A DNA stretch of 64,000 nucleotides, taken from assembly GCF_009909195.1 (NCBI RefSeq), contig NZ_JAAAMU010000003.1, positions 186,001-250,000 on the forward strand, in the 5' to 3' direction. The notes under the pieces are model-generated. The model saw nothing but the letters and a program-made list of their open reading frames with translations. It did not search any database and had not been told where the DNA came from. The position numbers were made by a program, and so were the translations under genes. Of this stretch, positions 18,246 to 27,014 are shown piece after piece. Position 1 is the stretch's first letter; each line of letters starts with the position of its first letter. The stretch is from Paenibacillus sacheonensis. Its GTDB lineage: Bacteria; Bacillota; Bacilli; Paenibacillales; Paenibacillaceae.

Positions 18246-19399
18246 GCGGGCTAACGACGGTCATCAACCAACTGCGCCGGCCGCGGACCAGACGGAAGAA
18301 GAAGACCGATCAACCGAGCATGGAAGTCGCCTCGCAATGGCAGCTGATGTGGTGGAAGTTCAAGAAGCATAAGCTGGCGGTCATATCGGCGGTCGTTCTC
18401 ATTCTCATGTACTTGATCGCGCTGTTCAGCGAGTTCGTATCGCCCAATCTGTCCGCTACGCGCTTCACCGCGTACAAGAACGCGCCGCCGCAGAAGATCC
18501 ACTTCGTGGATGCGGAATCCGGGTTCCAGCTTCGCCCGTTCGTCTACGGCATGAAGGAGAAGATCGACGAGGAAACGTTCCTGCGGACCTTCAGCGAAGA
18601 CAAGACGAAGAAATATCCGATTCAATTCTTCGCCAAAGGCGAGCCTTACAAGCTGTGGGGCGTCATCCCTTCGAGCATCCATCTGTTCGGCGTGAACAAT
18701 CCCGACGGGGCTTTGTTCCTGATGGGGACGGACCAGCTCGGACATGATTTGTTCTCGCGCATCATCTACGGCGGGCGCATCTCTTTATCGTTCGGCCTCG
18801 TAGGGATCGTGCTGACGCTGTTTATCGGACTGCTGCTGGGCGGTGTTTCCGGCTACCTCGGCGGCGTCTCCGACACGATCATTCAGCGGATCATCGATTT
18901 CCTGATCTGCATCCCGACGATCCCGCTGTGGATGGCGCTATCGGCGGCGGTGCCGCGAGAATGGTCGGCGACCCAGATGTATTTCGGCCTGATCATCATC
19001 TTCTCGATCATCGGCTGGACCGGGCTTGCCCGCGTCGTGCGCGGCAAGATCCTATCGCTGCGCGAGGAAGACTTCACGATGGCGGCCCGTCTTGCGGGCG
19101 CGGGCGATCTGCGCATCATTCGGAAACACCTGCTCCCTTCCTTCGCCAGCTACATCATCGTCAACGTGACGCTGTCGATTCCCGCCACCATTCTTGGGGA
19201 AACGTCCTTGAGCTTCCTCGGCATCGGACTGCAGGCGCCTGCTGTATCATGGGGCGTGCTGCTGCAGGATGCGCAGAACCTGGAGACGCTCGCGCATCAT
19301 CCGTGGCTGCTTTGGCCGGCTGCTTTCATCATGCTGACCGTGCTCATGTTCAATTTTCTCGGAGACGGGCTTCGGGATGCAGCAGATCCATACAAATAA
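18242..19399 (+). CDS. ABC transporter permease, OppC/DppC type
   Basis: A 385-residue permease of the OppC/DppC type. A basic N-terminus precedes the first helix (KLAVISAVVLILMYLIALFSEFVSP). A long periplasmic-side loop follows, longer than in most DppC proteins, then five more helices with DLFSRIIYGGRISL and the coupling loop DFTMAARLAGAGDLRIIRKHLLPS. It overlaps the preceding permease by 4 bp. The extended first external loop (about residues 60-150) may shape contact with the large binding protein. Confidence 0.95.
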   Translation: MSGLTTVINQLRRPRTRRKKKTDQPSMEVASQWQLMWWKFKKHKLAVISAVVLILMYLIALFSEFVSPNLSATRFTAYKNAPPQKIHFVDAESGFQLRPFVYGMKEKIDEETFLRTFSEDKTKKYPIQFFAKGEPYKLWGVIPSSIHLFGVNNPDGALFLMGTDQLGHDLFSRIIYGGRISLSFGLVGIVLTLFIGLLLGGVSGYLGGVSDTIIQRIIDFLICIPTIPLWMALSAAVPREWSATQMYFGLIIIFSIIGWTGLARVVRGKILSLREEDFTMAARLAGAGDLRIIRKHLLPSFASYIIVNVTLSIPATILGETSLSFLGIGLQAPAVSWGVLLQDAQNLETLAHHPWLLWPAAFIMLTVLMFNFLGDGLRDAADPYK

Positions 19400-19480
19400 G
19401 CGTACGCTTCCGAAGTCGTTTTGCTCCTATTTCGCTAGATTCCGGCAAAATATACGACAAAACTTTTAGGGGGAGTTCCC

Positions 19481-20494
19481 GTGTCGCAGCAAGAGAACGT
19501 CATATTGGAAATGAAGGACGTCAAGGTGCAGTTTCGATTGGATGAAGGGCTGCTGAAAGCCGTCGACGGCGTCGACCTGCGGATTAAACGCGGCAAGACG
19601 CTGGGCATCGTCGGCGAAAGCGGCTGCGGCAAAAGCGTGACTTCGCAGGCGCTGCTGCGCATCGTTCCGAAGCCGGGCGAGGTGCAGGGCGAGATCCGGC
19701 TGACCCGCAAGAAGAAGGACGGCTCGCTCGAGGTCGTCGATCTCGCTAAGCTCGATGCCCGGGGCAAAGAAATTCGGGATATCCGCGGCGCCGAGATCGC
19801 GATGATCTTCCAGGAACCGATGAAGGCGTTCTCCCCGATTCACACCATCGGCAATCAAATCATGGAGGCGATCCTGCTTCATACGACGGACGATCAAGAC
19901 GAGGCCTACCGGATCGGCGTCGAGATCTTGAAGAAGGTCGGGATGTCGAACCCGGAGCAGCGGATGAGCGAGTATCCGCATCAGCTCTCCGGCGGAATGC
20001 GCCAACGGGCGATGATCGCGATGGCACTCTCCTGCAGCCCGTCCATTCTCATCGCCGACGAGCCGACGACGGCGCTGGACGTGACGGTGCAGGCCCAGGT
20101 GCTGCAGCTGATCAACGACTTGAAGTCGAGCCATGATACGTCCGTCATCTTCATTACGCATGATCTCGGCGTCATCGCGGAGATGTCCGACGACGTGGCC
20201 GTCATGTACTTGGGCAAGGTCGTCGAATACACCGACGTCGATACGCTCTTCCATCATCCGAAGCATCCGTATACGAAGGCGCTTCTCAACTCCATCCCTT
20301 CGGTGATGCGGGAGAGCAAGCGGCTCGAGTCGATCGAGGGAACGGTGCCGTTTCCGATGAATTTGCCGAAGGGCTGCGGCTTCTACACGCGCTGCAAGCT
20401 GGCGAAGGACGGCGTGTGCAACGTGGAAGACGTGCCGCTCGTCGAAGTGACGGCGGGTCATTCCGTCCGCTGTTTATTGGTGGATGAGGTCTAA
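19481..20494 (+). CDS. ABC transporter ATP-binding protein, OppD/DppD type
   Basis: A 337-residue ATPase with Walker A GESGCGKS, Q-loop FQEP, signature LSGGMRQR and Walker B ILIADEPTTALDV. The C-terminal extension carries the OppD/DppD pattern of spaced Cys (CGFYTRC, C in GVCN, VRC) that can hold an iron-sulfur cluster in some members. It powers the permease pair upstream together with the OppF-type subunit that follows after 21 bp. Confidence 0.95.
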   Translation: MSQQENVILEMKDVKVQFRLDEGLLKAVDGVDLRIKRGKTLGIVGESGCGKSVTSQALLRIVPKPGEVQGEIRLTRKKKDGSLEVVDLAKLDARGKEIRDIRGAEIAMIFQEPMKAFSPIHTIGNQIMEAILLHTTDDQDEAYRIGVEILKKVGMSNPEQRMSEYPHQLSGGMRQRAMIAMALSCSPSILIADEPTTALDVTVQAQVLQLINDLKSSHDTSVIFITHDLGVIAEMSDDVAVMYLGKVVEYTDVDTLFHHPKHPYTKALLNSIPSVMRESKRLESIEGTVPFPMNLPKGCGFYTRCKLAKDGVCNVEDVPLVEVTAGHSVRCLLVDEV

Positions 20495-20515
20495 ATCCGA
20501 AGCGGAGGCTGAGCC

Positions 20516-21535
20516 ATGACGCAACAGGAGTTCGTGTTGGACGTGCGATCGATGAAGAAGTATTTTCCGATCAAGCAGGGCTTCATGAAGAAAACCGTCG
20601 GCTTCGTGAGAGCCGTCGACGATGTCCATATTCAGATTCGGCCCGGCGAGACGCTCGGTCTGGTCGGGGAGTCGGGCTGCGGCAAGACGACGCTCGGGCG
20701 CTGCGTCCTGCGGGCGATCGAGCCGACCTCGGGCACCGCGTTATTCCAGGACCGGCAAGGTCAGGTCAAGGACGTCTTGAAGCTGAACAACCATGACCTG
20801 CGGGCGATTCGCCGCGATATGCAGCTGATCTTCCAAGACCCGTATTCCTCGCTCAATCCGCGGATGACGGTGCTCAACATTATCGCGGAGCCGCTGATCT
20901 GCAACGGCTTGGCCCGGGGTGAGGCGCTCAAGGAACGCGTCAAGGAACTGATGGAGATGGTCGGATTGAACAGCCGGCATCTCGAGCGTTATCCGCATGC
21001 GTTCAGCGGCGGGCAGCGCCAGCGGATCGGGATTGCGAGAGCGCTCGCGACGAATCCCAAATTCATCGTGTGCGACGAGGCGGTGTCGGCGCTCGACGTG
21101 TCCGTGCAGGCCCAAATCATTAATCTGCTGCAGGATTTGCAGGAGAAATTGCATCTCAGCTATCTGTTTATCTCGCATGATCTTGGCGTGATCCAGCATA
21201 TCTCCAACCGGGTCGGCGTGATGTATGTCGGCAAGATGGTCGAAACGGCGGCGACGAAGGAATTGTTCCGCAATCCGCAGCACCCGTATACGGAAGCGCT
21301 GTTGTCCGCCAAGCCGGTGCCCGATCCGCGCAAGAAATCGAATCGGATCATTCTGGCCGGCGAGGTCGCCAATCCGGCGAATCCGCCTTCCGGCTGCTAT
21401 TTCCATCCGCGTTGTCCGTATGCGCAGGACATCTGCAAGAGCCAAGCGCCCGAATGGAAGCAGGTCGGGGAAGGCCATTATTCAGCCTGCCATTTTGCTG
21501 GCGAGCTGCAGCTGCAGGGGGCGGTTGCCCAATGA
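20516..21535 (+). CDS. ABC transporter ATP-binding protein, OppF/DppF type
   Basis: A 339-residue ATPase, the second of the heterodimer: Walker [10 protein letters not shown], signature FSGGQRQR, and Walker [15 protein letters not shown], where Ala replaces the usual Pro after the catalytic Glu. The C-terminal OppF-type Cys-rich tail ([14 protein letters not shown]) is present. The stop overlaps the next start by 4 bp (ATGA), so the small membrane protein that follows is coupled to the transporter. Confidence 0.95.
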   Translation: MTQQEFVLDVRSMKKYFPIKQGFMKKTVGFVRAVDDVHIQIRPGETLGLVGESGCGKTTLGRCVLRAIEPTSGTALFQDRQGQVKDVLKLNNHDLRAIRRDMQLIFQDPYSSLNPRMTVLNIIAEPLICNGLARGEALKERVKELMEMVGLNSRHLERYPHAFSGGQRQRIGIARALATNPKFIVCDEAVSALDVSVQAQIINLLQDLQEKLHLSYLFISHDLGVIQHISNRVGVMYVGKMVETAATKELFRNPQHPYTEALLSAKPVPDPRKKSNRIILAGEVANPANPPSGCYFHPRCPYAQDICKSQAPEWKQVGEGHYSACHFAGELQLQGAVAQ

Positions 21536-21939
21536 CGGCGATTGCGTTGATTCTGCTCGTCTTCATGGCGTGCCTGACGCTGATCATGGTCGCTTCCATC
21601 TGGTATATGCGCCTCATGCTCGACAAGATATTCGGAGAGAAGCACCGCGATCTCGAGCACATCGCGTCGACCGGCATGATCCCGGAGCGCTGGTCGCTGA
21701 AGCATGCCAAGAAGATGATCCGCCTCTATGAGAAGGGCGACGACAGGGCGCTCCGCAGCGCGCGGCGGGCGGCTGCCCGCAGCTACTTGAGGAAGCTCCG
21801 CCGATTATCGGCTTATGTAAAGAAAACCAATCTCGTCGAGAACGAGGAGACGCGCCAGTCCATGCTGCGCAATCTTCGGCAAGCTGCTCGCGAGTGGAGC
21901 GAAGAGGTGCAGAATGGATCCATTGCTGCAGGAGCATAG
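21532..21939 (+). CDS. Small membrane protein, function unknown (135 aa)
   Basis: Starts at ATG 21532 within the stop region of the OppF-type gene. One N-terminal membrane helix (about residues 3-25, [21 protein letters not shown] in two parts) is followed by a strongly basic, helical cytoplasmic part rich in Arg/Lys and a Trp-Ser-Glu-Glu end. I do not recognise a family. Its coupling to the ABC operon and overlap with the next small membrane gene suggest an accessory membrane pair. Confidence 0.8.
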   Translation: MTAIALILLVFMACLTLIMVASIWYMRLMLDKIFGEKHRDLEHIASTGMIPERWSLKHAKKMIRLYEKGDDRALRSARRAAARSYLRKLRRLSAYVKKTNLVENEETRQSMLRNLRQAAREWSEEVQNGSIAAGA

Positions 21940-22375
21940 AAGACAGACCGCAGCCGGATTTCTATCCGTTGCCCTGACCGTCGTTCTCTCGTTCATCGGC
22001 ATCTTCGATTGGCTGTCGATGCGCGGGGTGGTCATCGATCTGCTGTCGTATTACGGGGTAGATCCGTATGCGTGGCAGGCCGTCGAATACGGAACGTTCA
22101 TCGTGCTCGGGATCGTCTGGCTCGCGTTCGTGTATTATTGCCAGCATTTCTTGAAGATGCGGGCGCTCGCGGGCAAGCTGTGGGTGTCGTTCACGAAGCT
22201 GTTCGCCATCCAGTTGGCGGTATTGTTCGGGTGCGAGCTGATCGTGTTCGCCATCGACGAGAAGAAGAACCTGACGGAAGCCTGGCTCCTGGCCGCCGCG
22301 GAAGGCATCTGCGCGCTGGCGCTGTTCCTGGTATCCATCGCTCTTGCGAAGAGGGCGGTTCCCTCAGACCAATGA
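21914..22375 (+). CDS. Small multi-pass membrane protein, function unknown (153 aa)
   Basis: Begins 26 bp inside the previous gene, after GAAGAGGTG. Four hydrophobic segments are visible (near residues 15-35, 58-80, 90-115 and 125-145). No known motif is evident. It is part of the same tightly packed operon as the ABC transporter, so it may work with the preceding single-helix protein. A real gene is supported by its start, overlap, and clean membrane topology. Confidence 0.8.
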   Translation: MDPLLQEHRRQTAAGFLSVALTVVLSFIGIFDWLSMRGVVIDLLSYYGVDPYAWQAVEYGTFIVLGIVWLAFVYYCQHFLKMRALAGKLWVSFTKLFAIQLAVLFGCELIVFAIDEKKNLTEAWLLAAAEGICALALFLVSIALAKRAVPSDQ

Positions 22376-22412
22376 GCCGTTAGGAACCAAGCTTAGGCAA
22401 GGGGGGAAGATC

Positions 22413-23174
22413 ATGCTCGTCGCGGAAAGGTACCAGTACATTCTAAGGTTGGTAAACGAGAAAGGCAGTATCCGCGTTGCCGAGCTTAGTCAATTGTGCA
22501 AGGTGACGGAGGAAACGATTCGCCGCGATCTGGACCGGCTGGAAGGCGAGGGCCGCCTGCTTCGCAGTTATGGCGGCGCGATCCGCATCGGGCCGCAGAC
22601 GGAAACCCCTTATTTGCTCCGCGAGACGGTTCATGTCGCGGAGAAGAAGTATATCTCCACGGAAGCCGCGGCGTACGTCGAACCCAACGAGCGGATCGTG
22701 CTGGATGCAAGCACGACGGCCTGGCATCTGGCCTCGCAGCTGCCCGACATCCCGCTGACGGTAGTGACGAATTCGCTGAAGGTCGCGTTCGTGCTCAGCG
22801 AGAAGAAGAATGTCGTCGTCATCAGCACCGGCGGCACGCTCGTTCCGAACTCGCTGTCCTTCGTCGGCCCCTTGGCGGAGCAGTCGCTGGAAGAGTATTA
22901 CGTGGACAAAGCGTTCATATCCTGCAAGGGCGTTCATATGGAACGCGGGATCTCCGAGTCCAACGAGCTGCAGGCCAGGGTGAAACGGAAGATGGTCGGG
23001 ATGGCGGAGCATGTTTACTTGCTGGCCGACTACAGCAAGTTCAATACGCAGGCCTTTACGACGATTACCGGCTGGGAACGGATCGACCACCTCATCACGG
23101 ATGCGCATACGCCGGCCGAATACGTGCAGCAGCTGCGGCGCCGGTCCATCAACGTCATTCAGCTGTCGGAGTGA
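22413..23174 (+). CDS. DeoR-family transcriptional regulator
   Basis: A 253-residue DeoR repressor. The N-terminal helix-turn-helix is typical (RYQYILRLVNEKGSIRV, then LSQLCKVTEETIRRDLDRLE in two parts), followed by RSYGGAIR and the DeoRC sugar-phosphate sensor with DASTT and GG(T)L loops. ATG 22413 follows AAGGGGGG. DeoR proteins usually sense phosphorylated sugars, so the operon may have a second input besides AraC. Confidence 0.93.
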   Translation: MLVAERYQYILRLVNEKGSIRVAELSQLCKVTEETIRRDLDRLEGEGRLLRSYGGAIRIGPQTETPYLLRETVHVAEKKYISTEAAAYVEPNERIVLDASTTAWHLASQLPDIPLTVVTNSLKVAFVLSEKKNVVVISTGGTLVPNSLSFVGPLAEQSLEEYYVDKAFISCKGVHMERGISESNELQARVKRKMVGMAEHVYLLADYSKFNTQAFTTITGWERIDHLITDAHTPAEYVQQLRRRSINVIQLSE

Positions 23175-23187
23175 AGGAGCGTGGGTC

Positions 23188-24327
23188 ATGGAACGTAATG
23201 CCGGATTGGACCTCATCCGGAGCAGCGCAATTCTGCTCGTCTTGTTCTGCCATGGGCTCGGTTTCTTCTTCATGCCGTACCATGATTTCAATCCGCTCAA
23301 CTACGTGACGGGGTACTTGGGCGTGGAATTGTTTTTCGTCCTGAGCGGTTTTCTGATCGGCCGCATCTTGCTGCAGGAAGTCGTGGAGCGAGGGTCCCTG
23401 GCCCGGCTGGGCACCTTCTACGTGCGCCGCTGGTTCCGAACGCTGCCGCTCTATTTGCTCGCGGTCGCGACGACCTACTTGTTCTTCAACCGCCATATGA
23501 ATCCGACGAACCTGTTCTTCCTGCAAAATTTCGACGAGGGTCATCTGTCCTTCCTGCCGATCTCCTGGAGTCTGTCGATCGAGGAGTGGTTCTACCTGCT
23601 GATTCCGGTTCCGCTGCTGCTGGCAGGCAAATTCCGCCATAAACCTGCGGCTTTCTTCGCGATCTCGGCGCTGCTCATCCTGTTTTTCCCCGTTCTGAGG
23701 ATGATCGAAGTTCATCACAATCAGCCGTTGTGGGATTACGGGGTTCGCAAGCAAATCCCGCTGCGTCTCGACAGTCTCGTGTTCGGCGTCCTGCTTGCAG
23801 GGGTCAAGACGTACCATGCGGCATTGTACCGAAAATACCTGGCCGGCAAATGGGCCTTGCCGATCGGGGTCTTAGGGCTCGCTTATTTCGGCGGGTATTT
23901 GGTTTATAATGGGATTGCGGAGCAAACGATGGATCATTCCTGGTTCGGCCGGACGCTGCTGTTCAGCGTGGTATCGCTCCTGATCGCCCTGCTGATCGCG
24001 GCAGCCGAAACCCATATTCCGCGCATGGAGCGGCTGCCGAATTTGCGCGGCTTCATCGGGTTCGTCAGCGCGCAGAGTTATGGCTACTACTTGTTCCATT
24101 GGAATCTGTTCGTCTGGTTCAGCAAGGAAAATACGACCGCAAGCGTCGCTCACAGCTTGTATTTGCTTCTATTCGCGCTCATTGTGCTGATCGCGTTTAC
24201 GTTCGTCGTCCATCGTTATTTCGAGGTGCCGATCATGAAATTACGGGATCTCCTCACGAAGAAATCAAAGCGTCCCGCGGCGCATGCACCGGCCGCTCGG
24301 GGCAATGAACCGCTTAAGCTCGATTGA
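23188..24327 (+). CDS. Acyltransferase family 3 membrane protein
   Basis: A 379-residue, roughly ten-helix membrane acyltransferase of the OafA/NodX type. It begins with the family signature RNAGLDLIRSSAILLVLFCH (Arg...His) and has the ELFFVLSGFLIG segment and WSLSIEEWFY loop. These enzymes O-acetylate surface or exported glycans. ATG 23188 lies 9 bases after AAGGAGC and 13 bases past the DeoR stop, so it is co-transcribed with it. Confidence 0.93.
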   Translation: MERNAGLDLIRSSAILLVLFCHGLGFFFMPYHDFNPLNYVTGYLGVELFFVLSGFLIGRILLQEVVERGSLARLGTFYVRRWFRTLPLYLLAVATTYLFFNRHMNPTNLFFLQNFDEGHLSFLPISWSLSIEEWFYLLIPVPLLLAGKFRHKPAAFFAISALLILFFPVLRMIEVHHNQPLWDYGVRKQIPLRLDSLVFGVLLAGVKTYHAALYRKYLAGKWALPIGVLGLAYFGGYLVYNGIAEQTMDHSWFGRTLLFSVVSLLIALLIAAAETHIPRMERLPNLRGFIGFVSAQSYGYYLFHWNLFVWFSKENTTASVAHSLYLLLFALIVLIAFTFVVHRYFEVPIMKLRDLLTKKSKRPAAHAPAARGNEPLKLD

Positions 24328-24339
24328 TCCGTTAGACTT

Positions 24340-24390
24340 GATTGACGTATGAGATTGGATTGACGTATTTCACGAGAATGGATTGACGTA
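24340..24390 (+). repeat. Three direct copies of GATTGACGTA
   Basis: Copies at 24340-24349, 24358-24367 and 24381-24390, spaced 18 and 23 bases, lie between the acyltransferase and phosphotransferase genes. Flanks are similar (TT/TG before each copy). They may be a regulator's half-sites or a small duplication. Confidence 0.6.
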
Positions 24391-24416
24391 CCGGGGATGA
24401 AGGAGGAGAACAGACC

Positions 24417-25331
24417 ATGACCGCGCATGTGAAACCGCTGATCGCAGCCGCCGAAATCGAAAGCGCGATCGGCCATCACCTCGGAGAAGGCGCGGCTGCG
24501 ATAACGCCCGTGAGCGGCGGGAATTTGAGCAGCGTCTTCTCGTTCGAGCTGCAAGGCAAGGAATATATCATTAAGTTCAGCGAGCTGGAGCACGCGTACG
24601 AGACGGAAGCGTACGTCTCGGAGCTGCTCCGGAAGCATGGCATTCCTTTCCCGAGATGCGTGGGGCAAGGGAAGTCGGGCATCCGGGCATATTCGATCCT
24701 GGAGAGAATACCCGGCCATAATCTCGTCGACTGCACCGCAACGGAGCAAGCCGACCAGCTTCCGGAGCTCATCGGCATGCTGACCGCGATGAACCGTATC
24801 GAACTGGGAGAGACCGGCGGCTATGGCTGGATCAAGCCTGACGGGATGGGAACCTATCCGACGTGGAAGGCCTATGTCGAAGCATTCTTCTCCGAAGAGC
24901 AGACCGGCTTCTGGGAGGGATGGCTCGAGATCCCCGCCTTGGAGAAGGACGTGGCCGCGGAGTGTTATGAACGGCTGCTGGCCTACGCGGCCTTCAATGA
25001 ACCGCATCGGCATTTCGTCCATGGCGACGTGTCCCCTTGGAATATTCTATCGGACGGCCGGCGGATCACCGGGATCATCGACGGCAACTTCGCCTATGGC
25101 GATTTTCTCGTCGACCTGGCCACCTTGAAGCTCATGTCGGGGGAATTGGATGTCGTGCAAGCCTACAGGGAGCACAACGAGCGATTGGGCATTTACATAC
25201 CGGACTTCAATGAGCGGATGATCGGCGCCTGCTATTTCAAGGGATTGGACGGACTCCGATTCTTCGCGAAGATGGGCTGGGACGATGCCTACCGGAATAT
25301 GAGGAAATTTCTATTCTCGTTAGCGAACTGA
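24417..25331 (+). CDS. Aminoglycoside phosphotransferase-family kinase
   Basis: A 304-residue small-molecule kinase of the APH/ChoK fold. The catalytic loop HGDVSPWN (His202, Asp204, Asn209) and the metal-binding IDGNFAYGD (about 221-229) are intact, and an N-terminal ATP-binding lobe contains IIKF (Lys). The family includes kinases for sugars, aminoglycosides, homoserine and choline; no antibiotic-specific feature is visible, so a metabolic kinase is at least as likely. It has its own good ribosome site (GGAGGAG) and is the last gene of this run. Confidence 0.9.
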   Translation: MTAHVKPLIAAAEIESAIGHHLGEGAAAITPVSGGNLSSVFSFELQGKEYIIKFSELEHAYETEAYVSELLRKHGIPFPRCVGQGKSGIRAYSILERIPGHNLVDCTATEQADQLPELIGMLTAMNRIELGETGGYGWIKPDGMGTYPTWKAYVEAFFSEEQTGFWEGWLEIPALEKDVAAECYERLLAYAAFNEPHRHFVHGDVSPWNILSDGRRITGIIDGNFAYGDFLVDLATLKLMSGELDVVQAYREHNERLGIYIPDFNERMIGACYFKGLDGLRFFAKMGWDDAYRNMRKFLFSLAN

Positions 25332-25393
25332 ACCGAGGCGGGCGAATCCGCGAGCAGCGTGGCAGAAGCTCCAAAAAAAGCATGAATTCCCTG

Positions 25394-25442
25394 TTGCATA
25401 ACGAACGCGTGTTCTGGTTATAATAAGATCATACGTTCGTAT
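25394..25442 (+). promoter_or_regulatory. Promoter and palindrome before WYL-like gene
   Basis: TTGCAT at 25394-25399 and TATAAT at 25419-25424 (19-bp spacer, 18 if shifted to TGCATA). A perfect inverted repeat ATACG-TT-CGTAT lies at 25431-25442, over the transcription start and abutting the ribosome site; a half of it (CGAACG) also occurs in the promoter spacer. This could be a self-regulation site. Confidence 0.55.
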
Positions 25443-25456
25443 CGGAGGGGATGCAC

Positions 25457-25669
25457 ATGTCAATCGACCGGTATATCGACTGCCTTGTAACCATCGTATA
25501 TATGGACCGTCATCGGCGGATCACGCAGCGAGACATTACGATCAAAGCGGTGAGAGACGGGTATGTAAAGGCGCACTGCCTAAAGTCGAAGGGGCCGCGA
25601 ATCTTCGCGGTCGACAATATATTGGCCTATCAGCCCGTGAGCGCGAAGTCAGGCAGGTACCGGGCCTGA
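25457..25669 (+). CDS. WYL-domain-like mini-protein (70 aa)
   Basis: Starts at ATG 25457, 6 bases after GGAGGGG. The pattern VYMDRHRRITQRDITIK...AHCLKSKGPRIFAVDNI resembles the compact beta-rich WYL domain (Y, R, aromatic turn, then R-x-F-x-hydrophobic-D-x-I). Full regulators put this domain after a helix-turn-helix, which is absent here. WYL domains bind nucleic acid or nucleotide ligands. The family assignment is from pattern only. It is monocistronic with its own promoter and terminator. Confidence 0.65.
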   Translation: MSIDRYIDCLVTIVYMDRHRRITQRDITIKAVRDGYVKAHCLKSKGPRIFAVDNILAYQPVSAKSGRYRA

Positions 25670-25686
25670 CTTTAACCGATATGCGG

Positions 25687-25718
25687 ATCCCCTGCCATCC
25701 GGCTATGGGGATTTTTTG
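25687..25718 (+). terminator. Terminator after WYL-like gene
   Basis: Outer arms ATCCCC/GGGGAT with an inner GCC-atcc-GGC stem, followed by six T. Confidence 0.8.
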
Positions 25719-25862
25719 CTGTTTCCGATCTGCGCGAACCGTGCGGCATCCGAGCCATGCCGGTTAATGAGAGAACTGCAACCTCGAGACGATTACCTGC
25801 TGTTAAGAACCATGCGCATCCGTTACAATAAAATGGCAAACGGCTCTCTTGGCCTCAATGAA

Positions 25863-25876
25863 TGTAAACGCTTACG
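25863..25876 (+). promoter_or_regulatory. cre-like site before broken dehydrogenase operon
   Basis: TGTAAACGCTTACG matches the cre consensus TGWAANCGNTNWCA at all but the last base. It lies 59-72 bases upstream of the dehydrogenase pseudogene start, so the operon was probably under CcpA control. Confidence 0.65.
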
Positions 25877-25934
25877 GTTGCTCGGCGAAACGAATCAAGG
25901 ATTCAGGTTTTCACTATCCGAGAAGGGAGCGCCA

Positions 25935-26305
25935 ATGAAAGCAGTGGTCAATTATTCGTCCGGCAGCGGGAGCGCCGAGGTGCGGGACGTCCGGATTCCG
26001 TCGGACTCGCGCCGAGGGCGAGGGAAGTGCTGATCCACGGAGCGGGACGCGAACCGGATGGAGGTCGCCAAGCGATCCGGCGCCGGTCGGCTTCTCGCTG
26101 GATCCGCTCATTCAGAAGGCAGCCAGGCTTCAAGGATCTTTCAGCCATAATTATCCGATGTGGGAGAAGGTGCACCCTCATGGGCAGCCGCTTGATCGAT
26201 CCGCTGCCGATGGCGCGCAGCTACGGCATCGGCGGCTGGAAGCAGGCATTCGACGAGATGGATGCCTTGCAGCACGCAAAATCGATTATATTGCCAAACG
26301 CGTAG
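25935..26305 (+). pseudogene. Zinc-type alcohol dehydrogenase, internally deleted and frameshifted
   Basis: A good ribosome site (AGAAGGGAG) and ATG 25935 open a typical medium-chain dehydrogenase N-terminus (MKAVVNYSSGSGSAEVRDV). The frame then shifts: EVLIHGAG continues in another frame near 26023. About 200 residues are missing, including the catalytic Zn and Rossmann regions. The C-terminal end reappears in two frames: GSFSHNYPMWEKV near 26134-26169, then LMGSRLIDPLPMARSYG and QAFDEM...KSIILP to 26305. So at least two frameshifts and one large internal deletion disable it. It heads the operon of the HPS-like and epimerase genes. Confidence 0.8.
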
Positions 26306-26330
26306 ACGAGAACGAGGAGGAGAGATCCGA

Positions 26331-27014
26331 ATGGAGCCAATCGTGCAAATTTCGTTGGATTTGACGACGATCGAGGAAGCGCTCGACATGGCGGCGATCG
26401 CCGTGGAAGCAGGCATCGACTGGATCGAGGCGGGCACGCCGCTATTGTTGGGAGAAGGACTGCATGCCGTGGCCGCGCTTCGCAAGGCGTTCCCCGACCA
26501 TCCGATCGTCGCCGACTTGAAGACGATGGACGGCGGGTATCTGGAAGCGGAGATGATGGCCAAGGCCGGCGCGACGCATGTCGTCGTCATGGGCGTCGCC
26601 CATCCGGCGACGATTCGCGCCGTGGTCCGGGCGGCCCGGGATTACGGCATCCAGGTCATGGGAGACATCATGGCCGCTCCGGATCCGGTCGCATGCGCCC
26701 GGATGCTGGAGCGGAACGGGGTCGATTATATTCTCGTCCACACGTCCTTCGACGAGCGGGGAGAAGATCCCGCACGCAGTCCGTATGATCACTTGGAAGC
26801 CGTCGTGAAGGCGGTCTCCATCCCCGTCCAGGCCGTCGGCGGGCTATCCGTCGAGCAGGCCGCGGAGATGCCGAAACTCGGCGCGCCGCTCGTCGTCGTC
26901 GGCGCGCCGCTCGTCATCGACCGTCAGGAGTTCCGTCCCAGCAAGGATCGCGACGAGCTGAAGCGCATCCTGGAGCAGCTCGTGGCGAAGGTGAAGAACC
27001 ATGCCGCGACCTAA
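26331..27014 (+). CDS. HPS/OMPDC-family lyase (hexulose-6-phosphate synthase-like)
   Basis: A 227-residue TIM barrel of the orotidine-5'-phosphate decarboxylase suprafamily. The metal/acid motif DLKTMD (Asp62, Lys64, Asp67) and GTPLLLGEG fit 3-hexulose-6-phosphate synthase or 3-keto-L-gulonate-6-phosphate decarboxylase. It would split or decarboxylate a phosphorylated ketose in the cytoplasm. ATG 26331 follows GAGGAGGAG. It sits 25 bp after the broken dehydrogenase and overlaps the epimerase by 14 bp. Which of the two reactions it performs cannot be decided from sequence alone. Confidence 0.85.
   Translation: MEPIVQISLDLTTIEEALDMAAIAVEAGIDWIEAGTPLLLGEGLHAVAALRKAFPDHPIVADLKTMDGGYLEAEMMAKAGATHVVVMGVAHPATIRAVVRAARDYGIQVMGDIMAAPDPVACARMLERNGVDYILVHTSFDERGEDPARSPYDHLEAVVKAVSIPVQAVGGLSVEQAAEMPKLGAPLVVVGAPLVIDRQEFRPSKDRDELKRILEQLVAKVKNHAAT

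Noticed and set aside
24417..25331. Aminoglycoside resistance gene
   Set aside because: Only general kinase motifs are present; the context is metabolic.
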